From Crotophaga sulcirostris (Eukaryota; Chordata; Aves; Cuculiformes; Crotophagidae), in NCBI GenBank assembly GCA_013397455.1, contig VYZB01000211.1, positions 143,468 through 207,467 on the forward strand: 64,000 bases of DNA. The letters are read 5' to 3'. The translations under genes and the position numbers were made by a program. Positions 25,530-38,200 of this stretch are shown here, piece after piece (within the stretch, counting starts at the first letter, position 1; each line of letters begins with the position of its first letter). A model generated the notes under the pieces. It was not told the DNA's origin. It did no database searches and saw only the letters and a program-made list of their open reading frames with translations.

Positions 25530-26226
25530 TTAGGAAAAGAGACTTTGTGAACAGTAAAACAGTTTGTTTACATTCAGCATTTCTTTTCACGTACACAAAA
25601 TTCCATTTCACTTAATGTAGTCTAACATACACGTGTTGGTCTCTTGGAAAGCATGTGGAAAAAATGTCTTTAGAAGAAAACCCACAATCATAGTTTGAAA
25701 ACTGAATGTATCAATTTTTTTTCTTTTACCTTTTTTTTTCTTTTTTTTTTTTAATAAGAATCCTCTTATGCCCTCTACAAGTTCATTTCTGAGCTGTCTT
25801 GCTGGTTTCGGTATGATATAACAGTCTGTAAGTGTACTTGGACACCGCTGGAAGGATTATTTGATGTGCTCAATATAGAATCATCAGAGGAGGACAGAGT
25901 CTGCATTCCTTGAAAAAGGGAATACTGAGCCTTGTTCTGACCCGCCTGTAATTTTGGATACAATAGTCCGGCGCAGAGACGCAGATTTTCACTGTAAGAA
26001 GAGTGCTACTGTACATTTACAAACATTCTTTAGGTCTCCGAGTTGAGCCACAGGAGATAACCAAAGGAGGACACTCTTGCAGAATTCTTTACATTTTTGA
26101 AGAACATTGATAAATGAAGTTGAGGAAGTTGGCTTGAAAACACTTTGTTTCCACAGAACTCCTTATGAGCCAATGTCTTACTGCAAAGTTTTTTACCGTA
26201 GCACAAGTATCTTCAGCAGGAAAAAT

Positions 26227-26264
26227 TCAATACATGACAGTAGTTTTCAAATAAAGTCTTCCAT
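26227..26264 (-). CDS. DACH1: DACH1 terminal exon, coding part
   Basis: After the acceptor catattttag, the exon completes an Asp codon and encodes [11 protein letters not shown] followed by TGA at 26229-26227. Only 38 coding bases are present; the rest of the exon is 3' UTR. The short hydrophobic/tyrosine tail is the conserved DACH1 C-terminus as I recall it from other vertebrates. An exon this small would be missed without the homology, but the phase fits the 58446-58514 exon exactly. Confidence 0.95.
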
Positions 26265-29200
26265 CTAAAATATGAAAAACAAACATTTTACTTTATATAC
26301 TTGTATCTGCGATGAATTGAAAAAAGGAAAAAACCTACAAGATTTAAAACCTCAGCAGAAATCACAGAATGGTTTGGGTTGGAAAGGACCTCAAAGATCA
26401 TCCAAGTCCAAACTCCCTGTCATGGCTAAGGGCAACTACTACTAGGTCAAGTTGCTCAAACAGTCCTCCCATAAATCCGTAAAATGCCACATATGGTGTC
26501 TTATGGTTGAAAAAAAACCAAACAAAAAACAACTGAACATCGCCATTGCAATCTCATCTGACAGTGGTCAAATTAACTCTGTTAAAAATTACATGCACTT
26601 TGCAAGCTGTGAATCCTGTAACATCTTCTAAAGCTTTAATACATGCTGCACTCGTATCAGTGCTAGGGCACCAGGAATGCAGGTGGAGCCTCTGTGCATG
26701 TGTTTTTACTGATATGCAAACTTAACTGAATACTGCTGAACAGCAATTATTTCCTTCACGGTTGCAGAGCAAAAATCTTGCATGCAATCGTTAGTACTCC
26801 CATCACTAAAGCCATAGCTCATACTTTCTGATTTAGCTATGTTGTTAAATATACCATGTAATGTAACCATTGTGCACATTTGTAGCTATTTATATAGAAG
26901 CCAGTATAGGATATTTAATCGGTATCAGTGAAGTATAGCCTCCTTCCCCCATAAATGAGATTAACTCAACAATTACTATGTTAAAGATGTAAGCACGACT
27001 CTCAACATTTTTTCCACCCAAGTGAGGAGCATATATTTAAGTGAGATATGGGTCATGGAGAGGGAACACAAGAAACAAAAAGCTCACCTAGCCAGTAACT
27101 GTTGATCTAGAAAAATTTCAAGAGAACAATCTGCCATAACATATTTTCACCTAATTTACAAATACAAAGCAATTTTTTTTTTCTTTACTGGGGACATGAA
27201 AATCTTATATGCATCTGTTCTCATAGCAATAGAAAGATCTTTATTTTCTTTAAAACAGGAAACAGAGAGAAAATCTTCTTAGTTTTCTGACCTTCAGGAC
27301 AGAAAGCATTGATCCCTTGCGAGTAAAGCGCATTATCTAGCATATTAATCCTCCACAGCGTATAATTATGGAACTACTTATATTTTAGAATATAATGCAT
27401 CTGGAAGTACAAGCTATATCTCAACTCCTGAAGCCTGCATGAAACCCTTCTTTTTGTCCAAGTGAAGGAAGCAAGCTTTTATAAGATTTCAGATACATTT
27501 GCTTCTGCTTTGATTTTCTTAGTCTAATGCTTTTATTCCAAATCAGTCCTTAAAATTCTTATTAGATATACAGGAAACCAATTGTGTAAGATATACCTAT
27601 ACAAATGAATGATTATTTTTTTAAAATGCTTGGCTATCATTGAAATGTGTGGCATCCCTTCCACAACTTACTGCAACTGTTCAGAGAACAAACTTACTGC
27701 AACTGTTCAGAGAAAGAAAAGTTTTACTTGAAACCAGACAAATGTACATCCCACAGAGCTGCCAAAATTCATACATTCTGTACACCCCTTTCCCATTTTT
27801 ATTGTTTAGTTTCTATCAGAACGGTTGGAAAAAAAAAGAAATGGTATAACCGCTCACTCTGCTGCAGAGATTCTTATAAGAGTCTCCCTGGTTCTCCTTT
27901 TCCACCACTAGTTTTCTTTTGCAAGCTTCTGTGGTGTACCCCTTTTTGGCTACTTTATCCCCTGTCTTTACAATTTCTTGCCTCTTTTTCCTACTTTTTT
28001 ATGTTCCTAGCTTTTTTTTTGGCAGAGTAGATGACAACTTTTCCACTATTGCACTAAAGAGAGATAAAAAGAAACTGAGTAAGGCTTTAAAGACTTTTTA
28101 TTCTTCTTTGATGCATGAAGAACAACAAAAATGCTTATGGAAATTCAGGAATCTCTAAAATGAAACTCAGTAAAACTGAAGGCCTGGTAAACCATCTCAA
28201 AAGAAAATCTGCATCAAGTACAGGACAGCCAGAACTACTTCTGGGTATGGTTGTATACAATTCTCCCAAACATATTGAGTAAACACAATAGACATTTACA
28301 GCACTTAAGCTGTCCAGATACCTCTGTAGAAGATTTACTCTGCATATATACCAGCACTTTGGCTCTTCTGAATGCACACTTGCTAATGAGTGTTGTGCAT
28401 AATTCCCACACCTTAATATTAAGATAACCTACAGTCAGTAACCTGTATTGTATTTTACTATATTAGGTCTCCATATACCTTTTAAAATAAAATATTTATT
28501 AAAACATATTCTTAATTAAAAATACAGCTGTAGGAAGCGGAATCCTTGTAGCAGCCAAGAAAAGACGAACAATCTGCAGAGGACAGCAGTACATTTTCAA
28601 AAGTCAGCTCGATTTTACAATGCTTAAGGACTCAATCTGGCAGTGAAGTCAATAGGAGGTTTTTCATTTTTAATGGAAGACACTAGCAGATCCTGTATTC
28701 TATATCCGTAGACAGTGAACAATAATAGAAATGGGCAGATGTACAAAATGTCTTCCTTGCAAAGAAAGAGGATATTTGTTTATATAGCTTACCAACCTTT
28801 AAGATGGATATACAGAATAAGCATAAATCTTCCTATTCCTCAATAACTATATGATAGCCCATTAAAAGTGGAATTAAAACCCCTATATTGACAATGGACT
28901 TAAAATACCATATAGGAACTCAATAGCTGGTCTAACGTCAGTGACAGGCTTATTATAGCACAGATATATTCAATATTAATGTATTTGATTAATTCCCTTA
29001 ACATACGGGGAAATGCAGCAAGCATTAGCCACATCAACTTTGAAAAATAAATCCTGTCATGTTATGATGTAGATACAGCAGTTCTGTGTTGAAGTAATAC
29101 TTAGAAAGCCTATGAATGTTGCTAAGAATCATGCAATATTTCCTTTATTTTCTCAAGATTAGTAATGAGAAGACTGAAGTGCAAAATAAATATTCTTTTC

Positions 29201-32200
29201 TTTAGAACCTAGTGATAACATCAAAAAATTCACTGTATCTTAGTCAAGGTCATAACATTCAGCCAGAACAAGAAAGTTAAAGAAAGCACACAGCCCCTTA
29301 TGAACATGATTGGCAAACTGGTACCAACTGATGAGGAGAAGACGAAGATACTCAACAACTGTTTTGTCTCAGTCTTCACTATCAACTTCTCTTCCCACAC
29401 CTCTTGAGCTGATGGACCACAAGGGAGGCAATGGGAGAGCAAAATCCCTCCCACATAAGGGAAGATCAGCTCTGTGACCACCTGAGGGACCTGAATATAC
29501 ATAAGCCTATGGGATCTGACAAGATGCATCCCAGAGCCCTAAGGGCATTGGCTGATGCAGTTGCCAAGCCACTCTCCATGATATTTGAAAAGTCATGGTA
29601 GTCAGGTGAATTCCCCGGTGACTGGAAACAGGGAATCATGGCTTCACCAAGGGGAAGTCCTGCCTGACCAATCTAGTGGCCTTCTATGATGGAATGACTA
29701 GATCAGCAGACAAGGGAAGTAAGTTTGTCATAAGTCTGGGAGAAGGTGGAGAAATAATTTCTTTAGGCTTTATACTTTTCTTCCAGCTTGCTCCTGTGTG
29801 TAGCTGAGAAGTTCATGTAGCCACTCATAACAGTGTACACCAGGCAAATAGCACTGCACTTCAGAAACACGAAGACTTCAAACCACGCTAGGAAAAACAG
29901 AGGTAATTCAGAACTGTGCAAAGGAATGATAACCTTGCACCATGTTGTGATGACCAAATACAACACCTGTAATCTGACTGCTGTCCCTTTTGCTTTTCAG
30001 ATTCCTATTCCCTTCTTTCTAACCATTTCTCTCTCAATTCTTATTGCTCAGATGTTCTCCCAAAATGACTGAACTTCTCAATGCTGCTGCCAAAATCACC
30101 TGAATCACGTTGCCTCTAGGTGTAGCCAGTGTTCCTACCTGAATAACAGTGGAGCATTACCACTGATAGACCTACATGATTTCAAGGTTAAAATCACAAG
30201 CAAAATCTAGAAATTAGCAAATCAAGCAAGCTCATCCTTTGCAACTCAGTGTGAAAATGCCTCTACACCTAAATCCCAAATCATGAGTATAATACTGCCC
30301 CCTGATCAGCTTTTATTTAACAGTTACAAGTGTTGCATTACTTTCTGTTGTTAACAAACACAGCATTTGTCTGTCTGCAAAAAAACATTTTATGTAAACA
30401 AATGTGGAATATACTATTCACACAAACATAGCTATATGCACACAAACATATACTACACAAACACACATGCAGAGTGTTCTCTAAAACTGTTGATTACACT
30501 GGAGTGTATTTTTAGCCTACTGAAAATTGTTGATCTTTGGCAAAGTTTCTCAAATTTATGTAATGTTATATACAATGTAAATGCATAAAATGTCCTTTCA
30601 CTCTTAGGAAGTCAAGTAAAAACAAAACCCGGGAAAATACTGCTAAATTTCTAAATAGAACTGTGCATGATTAGCAGATTGTCATCTGTTTTAATTGCTC
30701 TTTTGCAAATGGCAGCATTCAGCAAGATCACGCAAGCTCATGCTGGTAACTCAAACTGAAAATGCCACTACTCCTAAATCTCATTTGGTTTTGTCTGTGT
30801 ACTGATATGACAGAAATTCTAGCCAGAGTGAGGGAGTATTTCTTTTTAGATCGACCCTTTTTAATTAAGACTCATTTTGAGGTTTTGAAGGAACATGTCT
30901 AAATAGTTAAAAGGTCATAAATGTTATAAAAAACAAACAAATGGAACTGACATAAAAGTTTACAATGCTGAAACAAATCATATGCCTTGAAATGCATTCC
31001 CACGGAGATGTCAGCTGGGGAATGATTCACACAAGTGTTCTGTGGGCAGCTTGTAGTAAGTCTCTCTCTGGGTCTAAGGTTTTCTGAGGTAAAAATACAA
31101 AGCCACTCAAATATTATTCCTATTAATATGCATCCTTGTAAAGTGTTAAAAATCTACAATGAAATGTTCAGTTTGATTTTAGGTTGCAAACTAGATAAAT
31201 CATCCATTATATGATAATGCATCTATTTCTGCCACTCAATGCAAGTCACACCAGGATTGTTTGCCATCCAAACATATCATAATTTAGTCTGTATGCCGAG
31301 AACTGCTTTAAAAACAAACATGATAATAGTGATCAACACAACTACCATAAGAGCATACTGCAGATGAAAATCTGCAAATCAACATCTAAGTTGTGATGTC
31401 ACACCTGAATTCAGTCAATTGCTATCAAGGAAAGCCAACTGAGGAAAACTCTCCTCAGTAATAGGATAAACTGTTTCTTGTAGTGAGGAGATCTGGGGGA
31501 AACAAAAAAACCACAAACAAACAAACAAACAAACCAAATAGAAATGGTTGTGTGTTACAGAAAGTTAAAAAGAAACAAAACCACAGAGTCCAGGTTAAAA
31601 AGAGGAAAAGGACAAAATAATGTACGAGAAGGAAAATTAATGATAAGATTTGAAATCTCAGTGGGAGCTTTGGAAAGATAGGAAGTCAAAGTTTGGATAA
31701 GTTTTTGTTTATTAATTTATTTATTATTTATGTATTATTTACTATTAAGTTGTTATTTTTATGATCCTAACTTGTGAGCTGTAGACCAGCAAATGCCAGC
31801 TCATGACCCAGGAACCCTTACACCAAAGTAGGTGCAATTTTAGTCACCAGACTAAATTGTGCAGTTAACACAATTTTGACAAATATGCACAGGCCAGTGA
31901 TATGAGCTGATCTTCATTCAAAATGGGTCTTAGGGATATCTGAATGGTTGATCCAGTCATCTCTTTGTGCTTTCAAAGTAAAGAACACCTACTTTAGAGT
32001 GGTTTCTTTCTCGTTAATAAGAACACAACTGAAAGAGAGAGGATGGGAACTTTATTCCTAACTCTGACTCTAAAATTCTTTCTGATTTCACTGCTGGTTT
32101 TCTGTTTCCTCTCTTAACCTTTCCCTCTTTATTTCTTCTCTCCTTATTCCTTCTTCCTTTTTTAGTGAGATTCCACGTGGTGATGCTTTTTCAGGCTATT

Positions 32201-35200
32201 TTCTTGTCCTTAGCAAGGTACAGTAGTGCTAGCCCACACCTCTAAGGACCACATTTTCACAAGTGAAAAAAATCCACCACTAACAAAAAAAATCACATGC
32301 ATATACTTTTTAAATTGAAACTATAGGTTCTTGGCTCATAAAAATCCATTTGCAGTCCATCTGCACTGTTGCTCACTGTGCTGATCTGAGCTTAGAGTCC
32401 TCTTTTAAAACCACATGTTGCAACACAAAATCCCTACTACTAGCTCATGTGCTCACTGAAGACAGCAGACTTTTTACTGAAATTCAGGACATACACACTG
32501 TTGTCACACCCTACAGCCATTAAAAACTGTTAACTTCAGTTTTAGCAAACTGAGGTAATTATACAGCATTTTTGACTCTCTGTGCAAGAAAAGATGGCAT
32601 AGTAAGTAAATGAAATAACCTGTAAGTTAGTGCAATGTATGCTTTGAAATTTAAGAATCATTACAGCTCTTTTCCTCACAATTTTATAAGCCAGAATGTC
32701 AGAGTGAAAAATATTATGATCCACCTTTGGTCCAACAGATTAAAAGAAATAAAATATTTGTGACATAAACTGAGGCTACTTTTATCTAAATAAAAGCAAA
32801 GCTGCTCACTTGTGCTAAAGAACATAATAAATTGTGTATCCTGTTAGGAAGTAGCTTTATTGAAAATGGCAGCTATTTTCTCAGAAGTTATTTCCAGACA
32901 CCTGTAATCTAATGAGGTTTGTCCCTTTCAAAGAACAGTTGTACGTGCATGCCCGAATGCACACAACCTCTTCAGCCTAAAGCTGATAAAAGCATCTGCA
33001 AGCCATAGCTCAAGCACATTTAAATTATATAACTGGTTGGTTTATTTGTTTTAATAAGATGGGGCAAATGTGAATCACAGTGTACTTCTAACCTTTCATT
33101 CAACCTGATGTTTTAATCATTTGGAGGAAGAGAAACAAAACAAAAGAAAGGGATAGCAAACAAATGGTAATGATTCATGTGATATTTGATAAGACAGCAA
33201 CGGGAAGTCAAAATAAAAGCAAGCATATTGTGACAGATGGAAGGGATCTTAGTCAAGTTGTAACCCTTCTTCGAAAAAACTTAAAGGAAGCAGCTAATTA
33301 AGGATAAAATCTATTTTTGTATACTCTTCATATATTTTATTCAAAATTGAGACAAAAGAGGATTTTTTTTCCATTGAAGCAGGAAGATAAAAATGGGAGT
33401 CTAACTTTTTAATCATGGGAAAAACATTTATGATGAGTTTTGAGTCTTTTCCAGAGGTTGCAGAGTTTGACTGAGAACATAAAGCCCAGCTTTTGTAAAA
33501 TGCAGTAATGAAATCAATTGAACATAACTTTCCATAATTTTCCTGGTAAAATGCAAACAAATGTGTTGTAAGGGGAAAAGACTCCTCCCAGTGTACGAGG
33601 TTAATCAGAATGCTGAAGCTTTACCATTTGACACTGAAAACGAGGGACAAAGGGATCTATACTGTCCTGACATTGTTAACAACAGCAAAAGTAGATCATA
33701 AGTTGGGGAATACAGATGGATGCACTTCTCTCTTCACAGGCAGAATTAAAGCACAGTACAGAGATGCAAAAAATCATGCTCAACTGTCGAAGCTTTGAAA
33801 TTTGAGCAATTTTTTCTTTAAAAAAGTGCTTATCCAGTTTTTATGCAAAGATGGGTGATTTCATACTGTATGTTCAATAAACTCAGGCAAATATGAGGTA
33901 TGTAAACATATCTGGCCAAACACTATTCTAGTTTGCCCTTTGTATAACACCAATAAATTAGTTTCAAATTTGCATATTGTTATTAATCATACACCTTTCA
34001 TTTCTCTACTTAACATTCATGTACAAATATATTTGTGTTAATACTGAAGTGTAAATATTCAGGAGACTGAGATGTTCATGTCTTTCTTTTTAAAATAATA
34101 ATTTATACTTAGGCAATTTTAATTCTACATCTCAGTTTCCAGACATAAAACTAAAAATAGATTTATATAAAAAAGAGTGTCTAAACATCTTTTTTTCTTT
34201 TGCAATTATTTTAACTGTTGAGCAGTCAGAATCTTCTTTCAATAATTTTATCCTGTTTTAATCATGAATATATGTTTTCATTGCATACTGAACACCGTGG
34301 GAGCAATCTAAAGGTCAGTAATCCGGTCTTTAGTAAACTAACAAAGTGATGGACTACCTGAATATGTCATCTTCTATTATTTAAAGATCATACGGAACAC
34401 ACAGAGCTTGCCATTTTGAACACTGAAAAGATTGAACTGACAAGGTGAGAAATTCTTTGAAAGAAACAGATTAAAAAAAATCACACTGTCTTTTATTGTT
34501 GCCTTATGAACTTAGCAACCCTTTTTCTATTTATACAAACAGAACAAAACATATCCAAAAAAAGAAAAGAGTACTGATTATCTATAAGCACTGAACCTGT
34601 GTCACTAAGGCGTTGTATTATGTCTACTTCTGTTGGTAAAAAGATCCAAAATAATAAAAAAACAATCACAGAGAAAAAACAAACCCCTTTCAACTGAAGA
34701 ATCATGTGGAAAAGTTATTAAAGAATGAAGTCACAGCTAAATACGATCAGCTTGTGAGCTTCCACAGCTCATTGTGCTCAGTACTGTTTGTAACACACTG
34801 TGGATAATTCTTGCGCTAAAAAACCTGTCCTGCATTAAACAGTCTTATATTCTGAAAAAAACATGTGCTATATTTGCTATTGTATTTTCAAAAGCAAAAC
34901 CAACTTTTTTTACTATCCTTTTAGCAAGCCAATCAACAAGCAATCGTGGATCTGATAGCATAAAATTGAGAAAGAGTTGGAATTGGAATTAAGTAGTTGG
35001 AAGTAAGCACTGGAATGTGGTTACTGCTGACATCTTCTTTCTATTTCCTGAAAAATCTTGGTAGAAACAGAAATTAGAATTAATCTTTTTGCTCTGATTG
35101 ATCTTTCCACTTTTCTTATGACTTTTTGCCTCTTTTAGTGCTCTTCTCAAATGATCACCTTTTTATGCTAAACATCATCACCAAAGTAACCTTAAATATT

Positions 35201-38200
35201 GATCATAAAGCTAATCTTCAAACAAATATTGAATAAATTCAAATACTCAAACAATTGTTTTTCTCTCTGAAAGAGGAAAAAAATGTTCATAAAATGAAAT
35301 CTGAATAAAATACAGTAGAACAGCATTTGTTGGAGATTTCAGCAGTTTTAGCTTTTGAGTTGGGATCAAATTATAGAAAATATCTACGCAAAGAAATAAA
35401 CAGGTTACTAGTTCTTAAAAACCACCCTCCATACACACACATCCAGAAACATACACACAGATCCTTTCTGTCACTAAACTAGAAGCTAACAGTATTAGCA
35501 TGATACATGTGACTACAATTACAGATCACATAGCAAAGTTTGGATTAATAAAGATCTATGAAAGTCTGGAAAAAATAACATGGGTCATGATTTTTCTACT
35601 AGTTGTGGCCATTGTTAATAGTAGCAATCTATTTTTTCCACCATCAGACAGTGTGGTGTTCATTTCCTTCAGCACGTACTAATTTTTTATGAAAACAAGC
35701 TCTTCTAAAGTACTATATCTTTTAGAGCTTTAGCCCAGACTACTTCTTAAAACACAAAAGACTTATCTAATACCCACTCCTGCATCTCTTCTGATTCACA
35801 GAATCACAAATGTGTAACTTTCATTTGATGTAATATTCCAATAACTAAAAGACAGGCAAGTGTTTTGATGTCTTCAGATTAGATTTAAACCCCACAGTTA
35901 ATACAAGAGTATGATCTGGCTTTTCCCTAATCCCAGTAACTGAGATGTCATTTCAAATGCTGCAAAGGTTACTGGAAAATAGAGGCCATTTAAAGAAGAC
36001 ATTTAGCTTTACTACTTACATTAGCCTGCATAAATCTGTTCTGGAACTGTGAAATCCTATTCTAATATCAATATCACATTAACATTACTTTTTCTTTTAA
36101 TACCCAGTCACCCCTGTTCTCATCTATCTGTGTGCTAAAACTGAGTAACAGCCCAATGCAAAACATGAAGAAACAGCCACATGCAGAACAGGAAGGAACG
36201 AGGCTGTAAACCAGATAGATTGCACAGTGGCAAGCTTATGGAAAATCTATTAAGGGTGCATGGGATGACAAAACATAAGCAATATTAGCTTTCTGGCTTT
36301 AGGTATTTTGTAGGAAAGTAAGCTTATGGAAGACAATGGCACCAAGCAGTAAGCTCCAGAACAAGAGTTGAGGTGAGGGAAACAAAACCAGAAGTCATGC
36401 CATAAGAAGTGAGCAATGAACTGAAGTTACGCATAATACTTACTACCACATAGAAATATGAATAGATCTTAATGAATTTCCTGGGGCTTAGCATGAGCTA
36501 CAAAACTACAAATCTTAAAAAAACACCTCATGTTAAATCTGAGGAAGATTTCAAGATGAAAGACGTATATGGGGCTTAACTCAGTAGTTAGGTATTAAGC
36601 AATATGCCAGCAAAATGCTTTTGTTCCTGTAAGGAATGAAAAACACTGGCATTTTAAATCACAAGGGAACTTTGTTTCTGTGACAAGTGCAAATGCTGAC
36701 CCAGGTAGATTGTTTTTCAATTCATAATTTAAACTACTTCACCTAACTGACTGCAAACTTCCATCTTGGGCATATCTTCATAGATGCATTTAAGTACTGC
36801 AGTGACAAGCCAACCTTTCCCGTTCCCTCTCAGTGGTAACATAATTTCAGATGGGTACTTCAAAATTATTATTCTACCCTCCCAGGAAAAACTCAATTAG
36901 CCTTAGGGCCAGGTGGTTTGAATTTGGCACCACTCTGTGTCTTTGCCAATAGAGATTGCTCAGAAAAAACAGCATGTCATGACAGACTGTGTCCTGGACG
37001 CACCCCACTACAGAAATCCCAGACCATATGGAAGCAGCATGCTTTCCCAGAGAGAATTTAGCACCATGGTCTATCGTCAAAAAGTAAGCAAGAGAAAAGA
37101 GAATAGCTAAATTAAAACACAGCAATCTTAACCAGGGACTGTAGGATCAAGTAACTACCTTGGAGTCAGAAGAAATGACCTGTGCAAAATATCTGAAGTG
37201 TAAAATTTTCTTGCTTGGAAGTGTGATTATATCAAGATAGAGGAAATGAAAAATGTTACTTCATGGTTGCTTTTTCTCCTTCTCCCCCAGCCCCCCCAGC
37301 TTTCCACTTACAGTGTTTATTTTTAATAGCAACATATTCATGGCATTGTACAAGTCATTTGCAGGACCTCTCCTGGAACGATATTTAGGATGCTGGTTAT
37401 CGGTGCTCAAGGTGAACTTAAACTACAATAATTTCAGAACAGGTTACTGATATAACACAAGGACTAGAATCCACAACAGGAAAATAAAATTAATTGATAT
37501 GCTTATTATAGAAAAGCAATTTTTCCTTGTATATACATTAAATAGTAAAAAGAGACACAAAACTGCTCTGTTTTCTATTGTAGTAAGTCAGTTCTGGTGT
37601 AGTCAGCTCTGGTGTAGATGTGAGATGTATTAAAACGGTCTTTAAGATGGTGTTTATGATACATTAGCTTGCAAATGCAGACTTTAAAACCCATCTAGTT
37701 CTATGCCATTTTAGTAGAAAGAGAATACATGCTGAATGTATTTGCTGCATAACTGGTCTGGTAAAATAGACTTGGCTATAAAGTTAATTTTAGTTGGAAG
37801 ACCTAAGAGAGTCGCAGGTTTTGCAAGAATATGAAAAATCCTACAGGGAAACCTTAGTTGTTAATTCCTAAAACTAGGACTCTTGTGCACTGAATGTTTA
37901 AGATCAAACTCTGGAACTATTACCCATTTGGAACTGGAATAGAACTGATTTTTGCAAGTTTTAATTGCGTTTTAGCATTTGAATATTTTAGCATTGGGAA
38001 CTAGATTGCTTGGGATGGCATAGTTACTGCTGCAATAGTAAGTGTGATTGTCATAAAAAAATTGATGATAAGGTTGAAAACGGAACCGATGCTCCAGTCA
38101 GTTATACCACTTTTATGATGCTTCCAGTATTTCCTGTGAAGCCAAGAAGTCTGATCCAACCACAATATTTTTATGTTCAATTCATCAATGTACAAACATA

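Larger units (their letters stand above)
23500..26226 (-). other. DACH1: DACH1 3' untranslated region (predicted extent)
   Basis: The stretch after the stop codon is AT-rich and free of recognisable transposons, although repeats lie on both sides. That fits a selected UTR. Minus-strand signals include possible AATAAA hexamers at 25463-25468, 25511-25516, 25524-25529 and 23521-23526. There are also three matches to the Pumilio consensus UGUANAUA at 25277-25284, 24480-24487 and 24010-24017. A T-rich tract on the plus strand (about 25716-25754) makes an A-rich stretch in the RNA. The distal end is set from the last good hexamer; the roughly 2.7-kb length is close to what I recall for mammalian DACH1. 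The exact cleavage site is inferred. Confidence 0.7.
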
